Below are positions 1 to 5,928 of a stretch of DNA of 5,928 nt, in pieces. Below the pieces are notes generated by a model. That model was not told the origin of the DNA. It searched no databases and saw nothing but the letters and a program-made list of their open reading frames with translations. This DNA comes from Eggerthellaceae bacterium (GTDB lineage: Bacteria > Actinomycetota > Coriobacteriia > Coriobacteriales > Eggerthellaceae): contig DMNP01000161.1 of assembly GCA_003452695.1 (NCBI GenBank), positions 1-5,928 of the forward strand. Reading direction: 5' to 3'. The position numbers and the translations under genes are program-made. Numbering within the stretch: position 1 is the stretch's first letter; each line of letters opens with the position of its first letter.

Positions 1-2527
1 CCACGTACAGCAAGCGCTTCGATTCCTCCACATCGCCCACGCGCTCGTATTCGTACAGCGCCGCACGGCGCTCCAACGCACCTTCCGCCCGCTCCACCTG
101 GGCAAGCAGCTCGTCTTCATCCGAAAGCTCGCCCACCATGGCGCCATACAGCCCAGGAAGGTCCTTCAGGTTGGCCGCACCGTCGAGCGAGGTGACCGTG
201 TTCTGCAGGTCCAGCGATAAATACACGCGCCCCGCATGCTCGCACGACAGCAGACGCGATGCGCGTCCCGCCCCGTCCTTGAACTCGCCCACCGCCACAA
301 TGGGAAACTCCAAGCCCTTGGATGCGTGCACGGTCATGATGCGCACGAAATCGCCGCCCGTCGCCGAAAGGGCCCCCGGCGCCTCATTCGATTGCTCCAA
401 CAGCACCTCGAACACCTGCATTACACGCGAGGGGCCTGCAGCGCCGGACGATTCTATGGACTCGACCATACGGATGGCCTTCAACGCGTTGGCCGCCCGG
501 GCAAGCCCCTCTGCGCCTTCACCCTGCAGACGGGAAAGCCAGCCCGAATCCACCACGGCGCGCATAGCGATGCGCGCGACCGTGGAACGGCCCGCTGCAG
601 AAAGCGCATCGCCCATAACGCGCACGGCCAAGGCAAGCTGAGCCGACCAGGTCTCCGGCGCCCCCTCGGCGCGCGCCATGGCAGCGCATCCGCGCAGGCC
701 CGCTGCCAGGTTGCGCTTGCGCGGCTTGCCGTCAACCTCGTCCACGCAGGTGCAAAGCTGCACGAAATCGTCCGCGCACAGCTCGAAGAGGGGCCCGGCC
801 AACACGTTGTACAGAGCACTCGTGCGGTAGGGGTTTGCCAGGGCGCGCACGAAATCCCGAACAGCCAGCGCCTCGGGCGTGCGCGAGAACACCGACCCCC
901 CGGCAATAACGCACGCCAGGCCTCTCTCGCGCAAGGCTCGCGCATACACGTCGGCATAGGTCATAGAACCCAGCAGCACCGCCATCTCACCTGCGGAATG
1001 CCCGCGTTCGCGCAGGTCCGCAAAGGCATCGGCGATGCGCTCGGCGGCAACGTGGCGCACCTGTTCGGACGTAGCACCCCGATACGAGTTGCTGGTCAGC
1101 TGCACCTGCACGCGGGGAACCCCTGCCGCAAGGGGACGTTTCACGCGCGCTTCGTCGCGCCCGGGAGCCAGCGACATGAACTCGCCGCCGAACATGTCGG
1201 GCTGCTCGAACACGCGATCGACCAGCGCCAGCACATCGGCATGACTGCGGAAGTTGTCCGGCAGCATGATAACGTCTTCCGGATTGCCTGCGCGCACCTC
1301 CCGCAGATGCCGGCGGTACACCGCAACATCCGCCCCGCGGAAGCGGTAGATGGACTGCTGCGCATCGCCCACCGTGCACAACCGGCATGCGCCCGGACCC
1401 GCCAGTTTCTTTATCATGTCCACCTGCATCTGGTCGGTGTCCTGGAACTCGTCCACCATGACCAGCTGGAAACGGTCGGTGTATTGGGCTGCTATCTCGG
1501 GATGCTCCTCGATTGCCCGCGAAGCCAGCACGAGCAGGTCGTTGTTGTCCAGCACCCCTTCTGCGCGCTTGGCGGCCGCGAACTGGCGGGCCGCCTCGCG
1601 TGCCAGATCCACCAGCGTGCGCAGATGGGGCGCCGCACCCGACAGCCGCAGCTCCATCACGCACATGCGGTACTGCTCGATTGCCAGCGACACCTGCTCC
1701 TTGAAATCCGCCGTGCCGACCCGTTTGGGCAAAGGCAGGCGATCGAGCGCTCCGAGCGCCCAGGCCACGTCGCCCGCCTTGCCTGCAGCCATTTCGTCGC
1801 GAACCGTGGGCACCTGCTGCAGCACGGTGGCGGCCCAGGCCTCGCGCGCCTCGTTGGGTCGCTGTGCGGATGCCATGCCGGCAAGGCCCTCGAAGGCATC
1901 CAGGACCATCTGGACGAGCGCGGCAGGATTCACCGGGTACTGCTCGACGACGAAGCCCTCGAAACCACGCGGGCTGGCCCCGGCAATTTCCATGAGGGAG
2001 CCCATCATGGATTCGACGGAATTCCCGCGCGGGCCGTACGTGCGCGCGGGGTACTCCACGAACAGCGCATCCACGGCAGCCCGGCGTACGGGGTCGGCCC
2101 ATGCGCCCTGCCCGCTTCGCGCACGGGAGAGCACCGCATCGATGGCGCGCTCACGCAGCACGCCTGCCTTTTCCGCATCGGCCATCGCGAAGGCGGGATC
2201 GATGTCAAGCTCCACCGCATGCGAGCGCAGGATGCGCGCGCACATGCCATGAATGGTGGAAACCCAGGCCTCATCCACCTGCAAGGCCTGGTCTGACAGG
2301 CCGCAGGAACGCAGCTCGGCCTTTATGCGCGACTTCAGCTCGCCGGCCGCCTTGTTCGTGAACGTAATGGCGCACACGCGATGGATGCCATCCACCGCGC
2401 CGCTCTGTATGGCGTGTACGATGCGCTTGGTCAGCGTGAAGGTCTTGCCCGACCCAGCCCCCGCTGCCACCACGATGGAACGGTCGAGCGTGCGTATGCA
2501 TTTCTCTTGTCCGGGCTTCAGCGCCAT
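1..2527 (-). CDS. addA: AddA-like UvrD/Rep-family helicase subunit of the AddAB helicase-nuclease (3' end beyond window)
   Basis: This gene encodes the motor subunit of an AddAB (RexAB-like) complex, which unwinds and degrades double-strand DNA ends to load RecA for recombination repair. Its 842 visible residues contain the superfamily 1A motifs in order. They are the Q motif (Q7), motif I AAGAGSGKT (21-29, K28 binding ATP phosphates), motif Ia ITFTNKAA (54-61), motif Ic STIHGMC (90-96), motif II VDEFQDTD (358-365, D359/E360 binding Mg and catalysing hydrolysis), motif III VGDAQQSIYRFRGAD (386-400), motif IV LPDNFRSH (422-429) and motif V TVHASKGLEF (732-741). The window ends inside motif VI at EESKRLLYV, so the usual C-terminal nuclease domain cannot be judged. 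The ATG at 2527 is chosen because GAGGTG lies 8 bases upstream and the family's N-terminal Q motif follows directly. It starts 3 bases after the addB stop, indicating an operon. The addB neighbour argues for AddA over UvrD/PcrA, which would also lack such a long span between motifs Ic and II. Confidence 0.93.
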   Translation of the reverse strand, partial: MALKPGQEKCIRTLDRSIVVAAGAGSGKTFTLTKRIVHAIQSGAVDGIHRVCAITFTNKAAGELKSRIKAELRSCGLSDQALQVDEAWVSTIHGMCARILRSHAVELDIDPAFAMADAEKAGVLRERAIDAVLSRARSGQGAWADPVRRAAVDALFVEYPARTYGPRGNSVESMMGSLMEIAGASPRGFEGFVVEQYPVNPAALVQMVLDAFEGLAGMASAQRPNEAREAWAATVLQQVPTVRDEMAAGKAGDVAWALGALDRLPLPKRVGTADFKEQVSLAIEQYRMCVMELRLSGAAPHLRTLVDLAREAARQFAAAKRAEGVLDNNDLLVLASRAIEEHPEIAAQYTDRFQLVMVDEFQDTDQMQVDMIKKLAGPGACRLCTVGDAQQSIYRFRGADVAVYRRHLREVRAGNPEDVIMLPDNFRSHADVLALVDRVFEQPDMFGGEFMSLAPGRDEARVKRPLAAGVPRVQVQLTSNSYRGATSEQVRHVAAERIADAFADLRERGHSAGEMAVLLGSMTYADVYARALRERGLACVIAGGSVFSRTPEALAVRDFVRALANPYRTSALYNVLAGPLFELCADDFVQLCTCVDEVDGKPRKRNLAAGLRGCAAMARAEGAPETWSAQLALAVRVMGDALSAAGRSTVARIAMRAVVDSGWLSRLQGEGAEGLARAANALKAIRMVESIESSGAAGPSRVMQVFEVLLEQSNEAPGALSATGGDFVRIMTVHASKGLEFPIVAVGEFKDGAGRASRLLSCEHAGRVYLSLDLQNTVTSLDGAANLKDLPGLYGAMVGELSDEDELLAQVERAEGALERRAALYEYERVGDVEESKRLLYV

Positions 2528-2530
2528 AGT

Positions 2531-5440
2531 CTATGCACCTCGTTTCGGGCAGGCGGTCACGGGGCAGTACGCGCACGAATCGGAGCTTGACGGGCTGGCA
2601 TCCACTTTCCCCGCAGCCATGGCCTGCATGGCCGCGGCAACCAGCTGTTCTGTCCTATCGAGCATCGTGGCAAAGGTAAGGCTGGCAAAGTCTTCCACGT
2701 CGATCGCACCCCAGGGATCCTCGGCGGCGCAGCAGCTTCGCTCCACCTTCATGTTCGGCAGGTGCGCAGCCTCGATCGAGCGACTGTCGAAGGCGCCCGC
2801 AGCTGCATGTTTCTCCCCGTAGCTAACATAGAACGCACCCACCACGTTCAATCCGAGCGCGCGTTCCACCGCGCGTGCATACATGCGCGCCTGCACCTTG
2901 CCGGGCAGCTGCGCGCTTTTCCCGGCAATCTCGTGCGCATAGCCAACCGACCCCTTGTAGTCGATGACCACCGCATTGCCGCGGTCGTCCACATCGATGC
3001 GGTCGACAGTTCCGATGAAGGGGTGGCCCGCATACTGCACGCCACGTTCGGGGTCTATGCGATATTCCAGATAGGCCGGATGGAAGCCCGGCAGGAAACG
3101 CGCCTCGAAATCAAGATAGCCCACCAACGCCTTGGCACACGCTTCGCGCTCGCGCTGCTCCATTTGGCTTGTGGGCACATAGCGCCCGCTGCCCGGCTCC
3201 AAATCGAACTGCTCCCGCGCCACGGATTCCGCTATCGACCGCATTACCCTGCGTGCCTCGTCCAAGTTGTCAGGCGCCACTTTTGCGAAACCGAGCGCCT
3301 GGAATGCGCAGTAGAATTCCTGCAGCACAGCATGGGCGTACGACCCGCGCTCGAGCGCACCGAAGCCCTCGTCCAGATCCTCCAGTTTCACCCGACTCTG
3401 CGCGAACCACTTGTGAGGGCAGTCCAGATATGCCTCCACCTGCGACGGCGAAGGGCTGAATCCAATGGCCCGCCCATCGTCTGCACGGCGCTCCACCGCA
3501 ACCGCCGACATGCGATCCGGCGCTACCTGCCCTATAGGGCGACGCGGCACTTCGCAGGCACGCTGCTGCACGGCTTCGGCCGACGCCGCAGACGCGTTGG
3601 CGAACAGCAGCTCTTCGCCCCGCTCCAGCAATCCTGCGCGCAAGGCATCGGGCAGACCGAACACATCGTCCACGTCGTCGTCGGCCGTGGGGTCGGCGCG
3701 GTAGGAATCGATAAGCTCTTGCAGCATGGCCGCCGGATAGGTTGGATTTCCATCCCAGTCGTTCAGAGGGCGCACGCACAGCAGCTCGCCTCGGGAAAGC
3801 TTCATCAGCATTGCGAAGGTGCACCGGGCACGGGAAAGCGCCGATTCGTTCGCAGCAAGGCCCAGCTTCCCGAACAGCGTGGCCGCAGCATCGTCCTTGT
3901 CCGCAACGGGATAGTCCTCCGACGTCAGGTCGCAGAGCACGAGACAATCGCACGAACCGAGGCCCATCTGCGCGGCGGCTGCCTGCGTTGTGACCACCAC
4001 GCGACCCGCATCTTGCGGCGTTTCGGCAACGCATTCGTACGACACGACGACCGCTGCGTCGCGCAGCGCCTGCACGCACGGCGCCATACCCGCCCCCACG
4101 AGCCGTGCAGCCGCAGTGCAGGAACGCACGGCGGATGCCGCTGCAAGCTGCTCCATGCGCCACGCCTGCGAACGGCCCGGCGCGCCGAAGGCAATCTGTT
4201 CGAACACGCCGAGCAGGATGTCCGCTTCCGGGTCCTGGGCTATTTCCTCCAATTGCGAGAACGTATCCGACGCAATCCGCAGCGACGCCAGGGCCGCTTC
4301 GCGCGCAACCAGACGGTCGGCCCGCAGCCCCCGATCCGCCTGCAACCCTTGCCTCCTGCTCATGCCCGAAAACGGAGGCAGCAGCGCATCGGCCAGGTCG
4401 GCCTTCGACCAGGCATCCCCTTCATCTTGGAGCACGCGGCAAAGCGATAGCAGCTGACGCCCGAAATCGGTCGAAGAGAAGGGCACCTGCGCCTGCACGC
4501 ACACCTGCACGCCTGCCCCGGCAAGCTCCGGTTCCATCTGCTTGTACAGCGAAAGCGGGTCCTTGGCGGCAACGACGACCGTCGGGGCAGTGCCTGCACC
4601 TTCCCGCCGCTCGCCGCCGAGCAGCGCGCGCACATGCTGCGCCACCAGGGCGGCCTGGGCGTAGCGGCCCGACGGGAAGCCGAATCGCAGGGCCACGCCG
4701 TGGGAGATGCGGCCAACGGCGCCCTGCGCCACCTGCACGTCCACCGACAGGTTCGAGCACGATTCGAACAGATGCTCCATGTGCCAATCGCAGGGCGCCC
4801 CCGTGTTCACGAGAACGCGCAGCGGTCGGGCGAAAACCTCCCGCTCGTGCCGGGCGAGATAGGCAACCACGTGCCCGAGCTCAATCAGCCCCGCTCCTTG
4901 CAGCATATCGCGGTACGCGCCGACGCCCTTCAGCAGAAGCGCCTCGCGCACCGACAACTCGGTCGGTACGTTTCCGGCGCAAGCGAGGTCCACAGCGCGC
5001 TCGAAAGCGGGAACGCCCGCGGCGTCCCTTGCGCAGCGCGCCGACAGCTTCATCACGCCCGGGGAGAGCGCAAGCGACACAACCCCGTCCTCGCCGTTGC
5101 GGTTGCCGGCACAGCGGCCGGCATCGGCACCGTCTGCCGCATGCATGCTTGCAACCTGCATGCCCACAGCCCCATCTGCGCCTTGCGCAGCCAGGTCATC
5201 CGGCGCATGCTCGCAGGCCAAGCGCTCGAACGCCGCCTGCATGACGGTCTGGCGCTGCAAGGGATCCACGACGGCGCGCCCGTCGCCGTGCAGCTCCCAC
5301 AAATCCATCATCCATGCGTTGAAGGTGGTAACCGTCTGCGCGAACAAACCGCGCGAGCGCTCCTGCGCATGCCGCTTGCGCCATTCTTCCACCTGCGCGA
5401 ACGAGGCCAGCAGCACCACGTCGTATTCAGCCATGCCCAT
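2531..5440 (-). CDS. addB: AddB-like PD-(D/E)XK nuclease subunit of the AddAB helicase-nuclease
   Basis: This 969-residue protein is the partner nuclease subunit of AddAB. The RecB-type nuclease site is intact: H703 (SYAHAVLQEFY), D813 (GTVDRID), D827 and K829 (VIDYKG), and a QxxxY motif at Q850/Y854. C674 (YLDCPHKWF) plus C956, C959 and C964 at the extreme C-terminus form the C-x281-C-x2-C-x4-C pattern that, in known AddB proteins, holds a 4Fe-4S cluster closing the nuclease domain. Residues about 480-511 (VVVTTQ to LTSEDYP) resemble the degenerate helicase core of AddB/RecC-like proteins. No Walker A motif is visible, and the length is shorter than the roughly 1,150-1,170 residues of Bacillus-type AddB. 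The start at 5440 is chosen because GGGAGAG sits 5 bases upstream. The frame stays open to an ATG at 5536, but that start has no properly spaced ribosome site and its 32 extra residues look unlike a conserved domain. Residues 80-119 form a Gly/Ala/Asp-rich, low-complexity stretch. The gene ends 3 bases before addA. Confidence 0.92.
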   Translation of the reverse strand: MGMAEYDVVLLASFAQVEEWRKRHAQERSRGLFAQTVTTFNAWMMDLWELHGDGRAVVDPLQRQTVMQAAFERLACEHAPDDLAAQGADGAVGMQVASMHAADGADAGRCAGNRNGEDGVVSLALSPGVMKLSARCARDAAGVPAFERAVDLACAGNVPTELSVREALLLKGVGAYRDMLQGAGLIELGHVVAYLARHEREVFARPLRVLVNTGAPCDWHMEHLFESCSNLSVDVQVAQGAVGRISHGVALRFGFPSGRYAQAALVAQHVRALLGGERREGAGTAPTVVVAAKDPLSLYKQMEPELAGAGVQVCVQAQVPFSSTDFGRQLLSLCRVLQDEGDAWSKADLADALLPPFSGMSRRQGLQADRGLRADRLVAREAALASLRIASDTFSQLEEIAQDPEADILLGVFEQIAFGAPGRSQAWRMEQLAAASAVRSCTAAARLVGAGMAPCVQALRDAAVVVSYECVAETPQDAGRVVVTTQAAAAQMGLGSCDCLVLCDLTSEDYPVADKDDAAATLFGKLGLAANESALSRARCTFAMLMKLSRGELLCVRPLNDWDGNPTYPAAMLQELIDSYRADPTADDDVDDVFGLPDALRAGLLERGEELLFANASAASAEAVQQRACEVPRRPIGQVAPDRMSAVAVERRADDGRAIGFSPSPSQVEAYLDCPHKWFAQSRVKLEDLDEGFGALERGSYAHAVLQEFYCAFQALGFAKVAPDNLDEARRVMRSIAESVAREQFDLEPGSGRYVPTSQMEQREREACAKALVGYLDFEARFLPGFHPAYLEYRIDPERGVQYAGHPFIGTVDRIDVDDRGNAVVIDYKGSVGYAHEIAGKSAQLPGKVQARMYARAVERALGLNVVGAFYVSYGEKHAAAGAFDSRSIEAAHLPNMKVERSCCAAEDPWGAIDVEDFASLTFATMLDRTEQLVAAAMQAMAAGKVDASPSSSDSCAYCPVTACPKRGA
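2536..2541 (-). promoter_or_regulatory. Shine-Dalgarno site of addA, inside the addB 3' end
   Basis: GAGGTG on the minus strand lies 8 bases before the addA ATG and overlaps the last sense codons of addB (the Arg-Gly-Ala ending). With the addB stop only 3 bases from the addA start, ribosomes finishing addB can reinitiate on addA. This is the layout expected for making the two subunits in similar amounts. Confidence 0.75.
5139..5163. repeat. Short inverted repeat inside the addB low-complexity insertion
   Basis: GCATGCA and TGCATGC flank an 11-base spacer. The repeat lies within codons for about residues 93-101 of AddB (the MQVASMHA segment), in the Gly/Ala/Asp-rich region. It may mark an unstable or recently expanded piece of coding sequence. 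Confidence 0.4.
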
Positions 5441-5445
5441 TGCGT

Positions 5446-5452
5446 CTCTCCC
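5446..5452 (-). promoter_or_regulatory. Shine-Dalgarno site that decides the addB start
   Basis: GGGAGAG lies 5 bases before the ATG at 5440. A second in-frame ATG two codons later (5434) would be 11 bases away, and the upstream ATG at 5536 has only GGCGGG abutting it with no spacer. This site therefore favours 5440 as the addB start. Confidence 0.7.
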
Positions 5453-5464
5453 ATCGTGCAAGCC

Positions 5465-5487
5465 GGGTCGGCGTTTCAGCGCGACCC
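5465..5487 (-). repeat. GC-rich inverted repeat (hairpin) in the addB leader
   Basis: On the minus strand GGGTCG pairs with CGACCC across an 11-base interior that can add two more pairs with one bulged base. It sits 13 bases upstream of the addB Shine-Dalgarno. No T-run follows, so it does not look like an intrinsic terminator. It could affect addB translation or transcript stability, or be a chance structure in GC-rich DNA. Confidence 0.4.
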
Positions 5488-5499
5488 CCGCAGCATCAA

Positions 5500-5524
5500 C
5501 CTGGCCGGCAGCGCCGCAGCCAGG
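5500..5524 (-). repeat. GC-rich inverted repeat between the DUF2130 gene and addB
   Basis: CCTGGC and GCCAGG (6 bp, extendable by a G-T wobble and one G-C pair) flank a short GC-rich loop, starting 20 bases after the DUF2130-gene stop. The following bases (TTGATG) contain no U-tract, so a Rho-independent terminator is not supported. Its place just after a stop codon would suit an RNA 3'-end stabilising or processing structure, but this is inference. Confidence 0.35.
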
Positions 5525-5544
5525 CACCCCGGCCATCCCGCCAG

Positions 5545-5928
5545 CTATTCCTCGTCCTTCAAGGCATCGAACTTCGCCTTCATCGTTGGATTCTTGCGCG
5601 TAAGCTTCTTCACGCTCAGACCCTCCAGCTTGTTGTTGGCCGCATTCAGGTGCTTTTCCGAAACCAGCAGCTTGTCTTTTGCTTTCTGCAGGTCGGAGAT
5701 GGCCTTGTCGATGGCCTTCACGGCTTCATCGAAGCGCAGGCTGGCATCGCCGAAATTCTTGAAGAAGCCCTGCTTGAACACATCCAGGTCGTGCTCGAAG
5801 TTCGTGATGTCCAGATCCTGCTGGCGCACGAGGGCCAGCTCGCGCTTGTACTGCAGCGATCCCAGCGCCGCGTTGCGCAGCAGCGATATGATGGGTATGA
5901 AGAACTGCGGGCGCACCACGTACATCTT
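5545..5928 (-). CDS. DUF2130-family protein, C-terminal fragment (5' end beyond window)
   Basis: Only the last 127 residues are present and the frame is open to the window edge. The methionine encoded at 5925 is internal, not a start. The fragment begins KMYVVRPQFFIPIISLLRNA and contains NFEHDLDVFKQGF, a Lys/Asp-rich helical stretch around residues 67-105 that is probably coiled coil, and the ending KKLTRKNPTMKAKF followed by an acidic tail. From memory these are conserved at the C-terminus of DUF2130 proteins (about 400-460 residues, usually with an N-terminal coiled coil). The biochemical function of that family is not established, and some members have been compared with PD-(D/E)XK-like nucleases. 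The codons almost all end in G or C and CTG dominates for leucine, so the gene is adapted to this genome. Its lower GC than addBA follows from its Lys/Asn/Phe-rich composition. It is co-directional with addB, 104 bases upstream. A functional link to AddAB is possible but not shown by the sequence. Confidence 0.75.
   Translation of the reverse strand, partial: KMYVVRPQFFIPIISLLRNAALGSLQYKRELALVRQQDLDITNFEHDLDVFKQGFFKNFGDASLRFDEAVKAIDKAISDLQKAKDKLLVSEKHLNAANNKLEGLSVKKLTRKNPTMKAKFDALKDEE

Larger units (their letters stand above)
5441..5544 (-). other. Intergenic gap between the DUF2130 gene and addB; no clear promoter
   Basis: This 104-base gap is the only non-coding stretch in the window. It holds two adjacent hairpin-forming repeats and the addB ribosome site. 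On the minus strand a TTGATG hexamer could pass as a weak -35 element, but no AT-rich -10 element follows at the right distance. I therefore cannot support a promoter here, and read-through from the DUF2130 gene is as likely as independent transcription. Confidence 0.5.

Noticed and set aside
987..2102. Minus-strand open frame of 371 residues in a second frame over addA
   Set aside because: It is a same-strand frame-shadow of addA rich in Gly and Arg. The addA frame alone carries motifs II to IV here.
236..2296. Long plus-strand open frame (686 residues) over addA
   Set aside because: It lies antisense to addA, whose minus-strand product shows all helicase motifs. The plus-strand translation is rich in His, Arg and Ala with no recognisable domain, as expected for the complement of GC-rich codons.
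1..2527. Assigning the helicase as UvrD/PcrA or mycobacterial-type AdnB
   Set aside because: The long span between motifs Ic and II, and the adjacent addB-like gene with C-terminal nuclease, iron-sulfur cysteines and no motor motifs, fit AddAB. AdnA and AdnB both carry motor motifs.
2762..4450. Long plus-strand open frame (562 residues) over addB
   Set aside because: It is antisense to the addB nuclease and core region, with the same Arg/His/Leu-rich shadow composition, no motif and no convincing ribosome site.
4105..5244. Plus-strand open frame of 379 residues over the addB 5' half
   Set aside because: Its translation is an Arg/Pro/Ala-rich low-complexity product antisense to addB, a typical high-GC artefact.
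5465..5524. Intrinsic terminator after the DUF2130 gene
   Set aside because: Hairpins exist, but neither is followed by a run of T on the coding strand.
5441..5536. Longer addB starting at the ATG at 5536
   Set aside because: The extra 32 residues have no family-like content, the ATG has no properly spaced ribosome site and sits only 8 bases after the DUF2130-gene stop, while GGGAGAG supports 5440.
5545..5928. Lower GC of the DUF2130 gene as a sign of horizontal transfer
   Set aside because: Three 60-base stretches counted by hand gave 50-53% GC, but nearly all codons end in G or C, so the drop follows from the Lys-, Asn- and Phe-rich protein rather than foreign codon use. Parts of addB are equally low.

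Overview
This high-GC window reads as chromosomal DNA carrying one co-directional gene block on the minus strand. In transcription order it holds the 3' end of a DUF2130-family gene (5928 to 5545), a complete addB-like gene (5440 to 2531), and the first two thirds of an addA-like gene (2527 to 1, running off the window). No RNA gene, insertion sequence, CRISPR array or phage gene was seen. Strong use of G/C-ending codons, the addB-addA order and a divergent, P-loop-less AddB suggest a high-GC Gram-positive. A gut actinobacterium of the Coriobacteriia/Eggerthellaceae type is my best guess, but that placement is inference.

The core of the window is a two-subunit RecBCD-equivalent helicase-nuclease. 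AddA carries every superfamily 1A (UvrD/Rep-type) motor motif from the Q motif to motif V and is cut inside motif VI. AddB carries a RecB-type PD-(D/E)XK nuclease (H703, D813, D827, K829, Q850/Y854) flanked by four cysteines (C674, C956, C959, C964) in the arrangement that binds a 4Fe-4S cluster in AddB proteins. Together they would process double-strand DNA ends for RecA-dependent recombination. AddB stops 3 bases before the AddA start, and the AddA Shine-Dalgarno lies inside the addB 3' end, so the two subunits are probably translationally coupled.

Upstream, separated by 104 bases, is the C-terminal part of a DUF2130-type protein. The gap contains two GC-rich inverted repeats without U-tracts and no recognisable promoter. 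It is therefore unclear whether the DUF2130 gene and addBA share a transcript.

I see no strong case for a previously undescribed system. The most interesting points are that AddB has no Walker A motif in any possible N-terminal form, that it carries a low-complexity insertion near its N-terminus, and that two hairpins sit in the addB leader. The long plus-strand open frames over addA and addB are antisense shadows.
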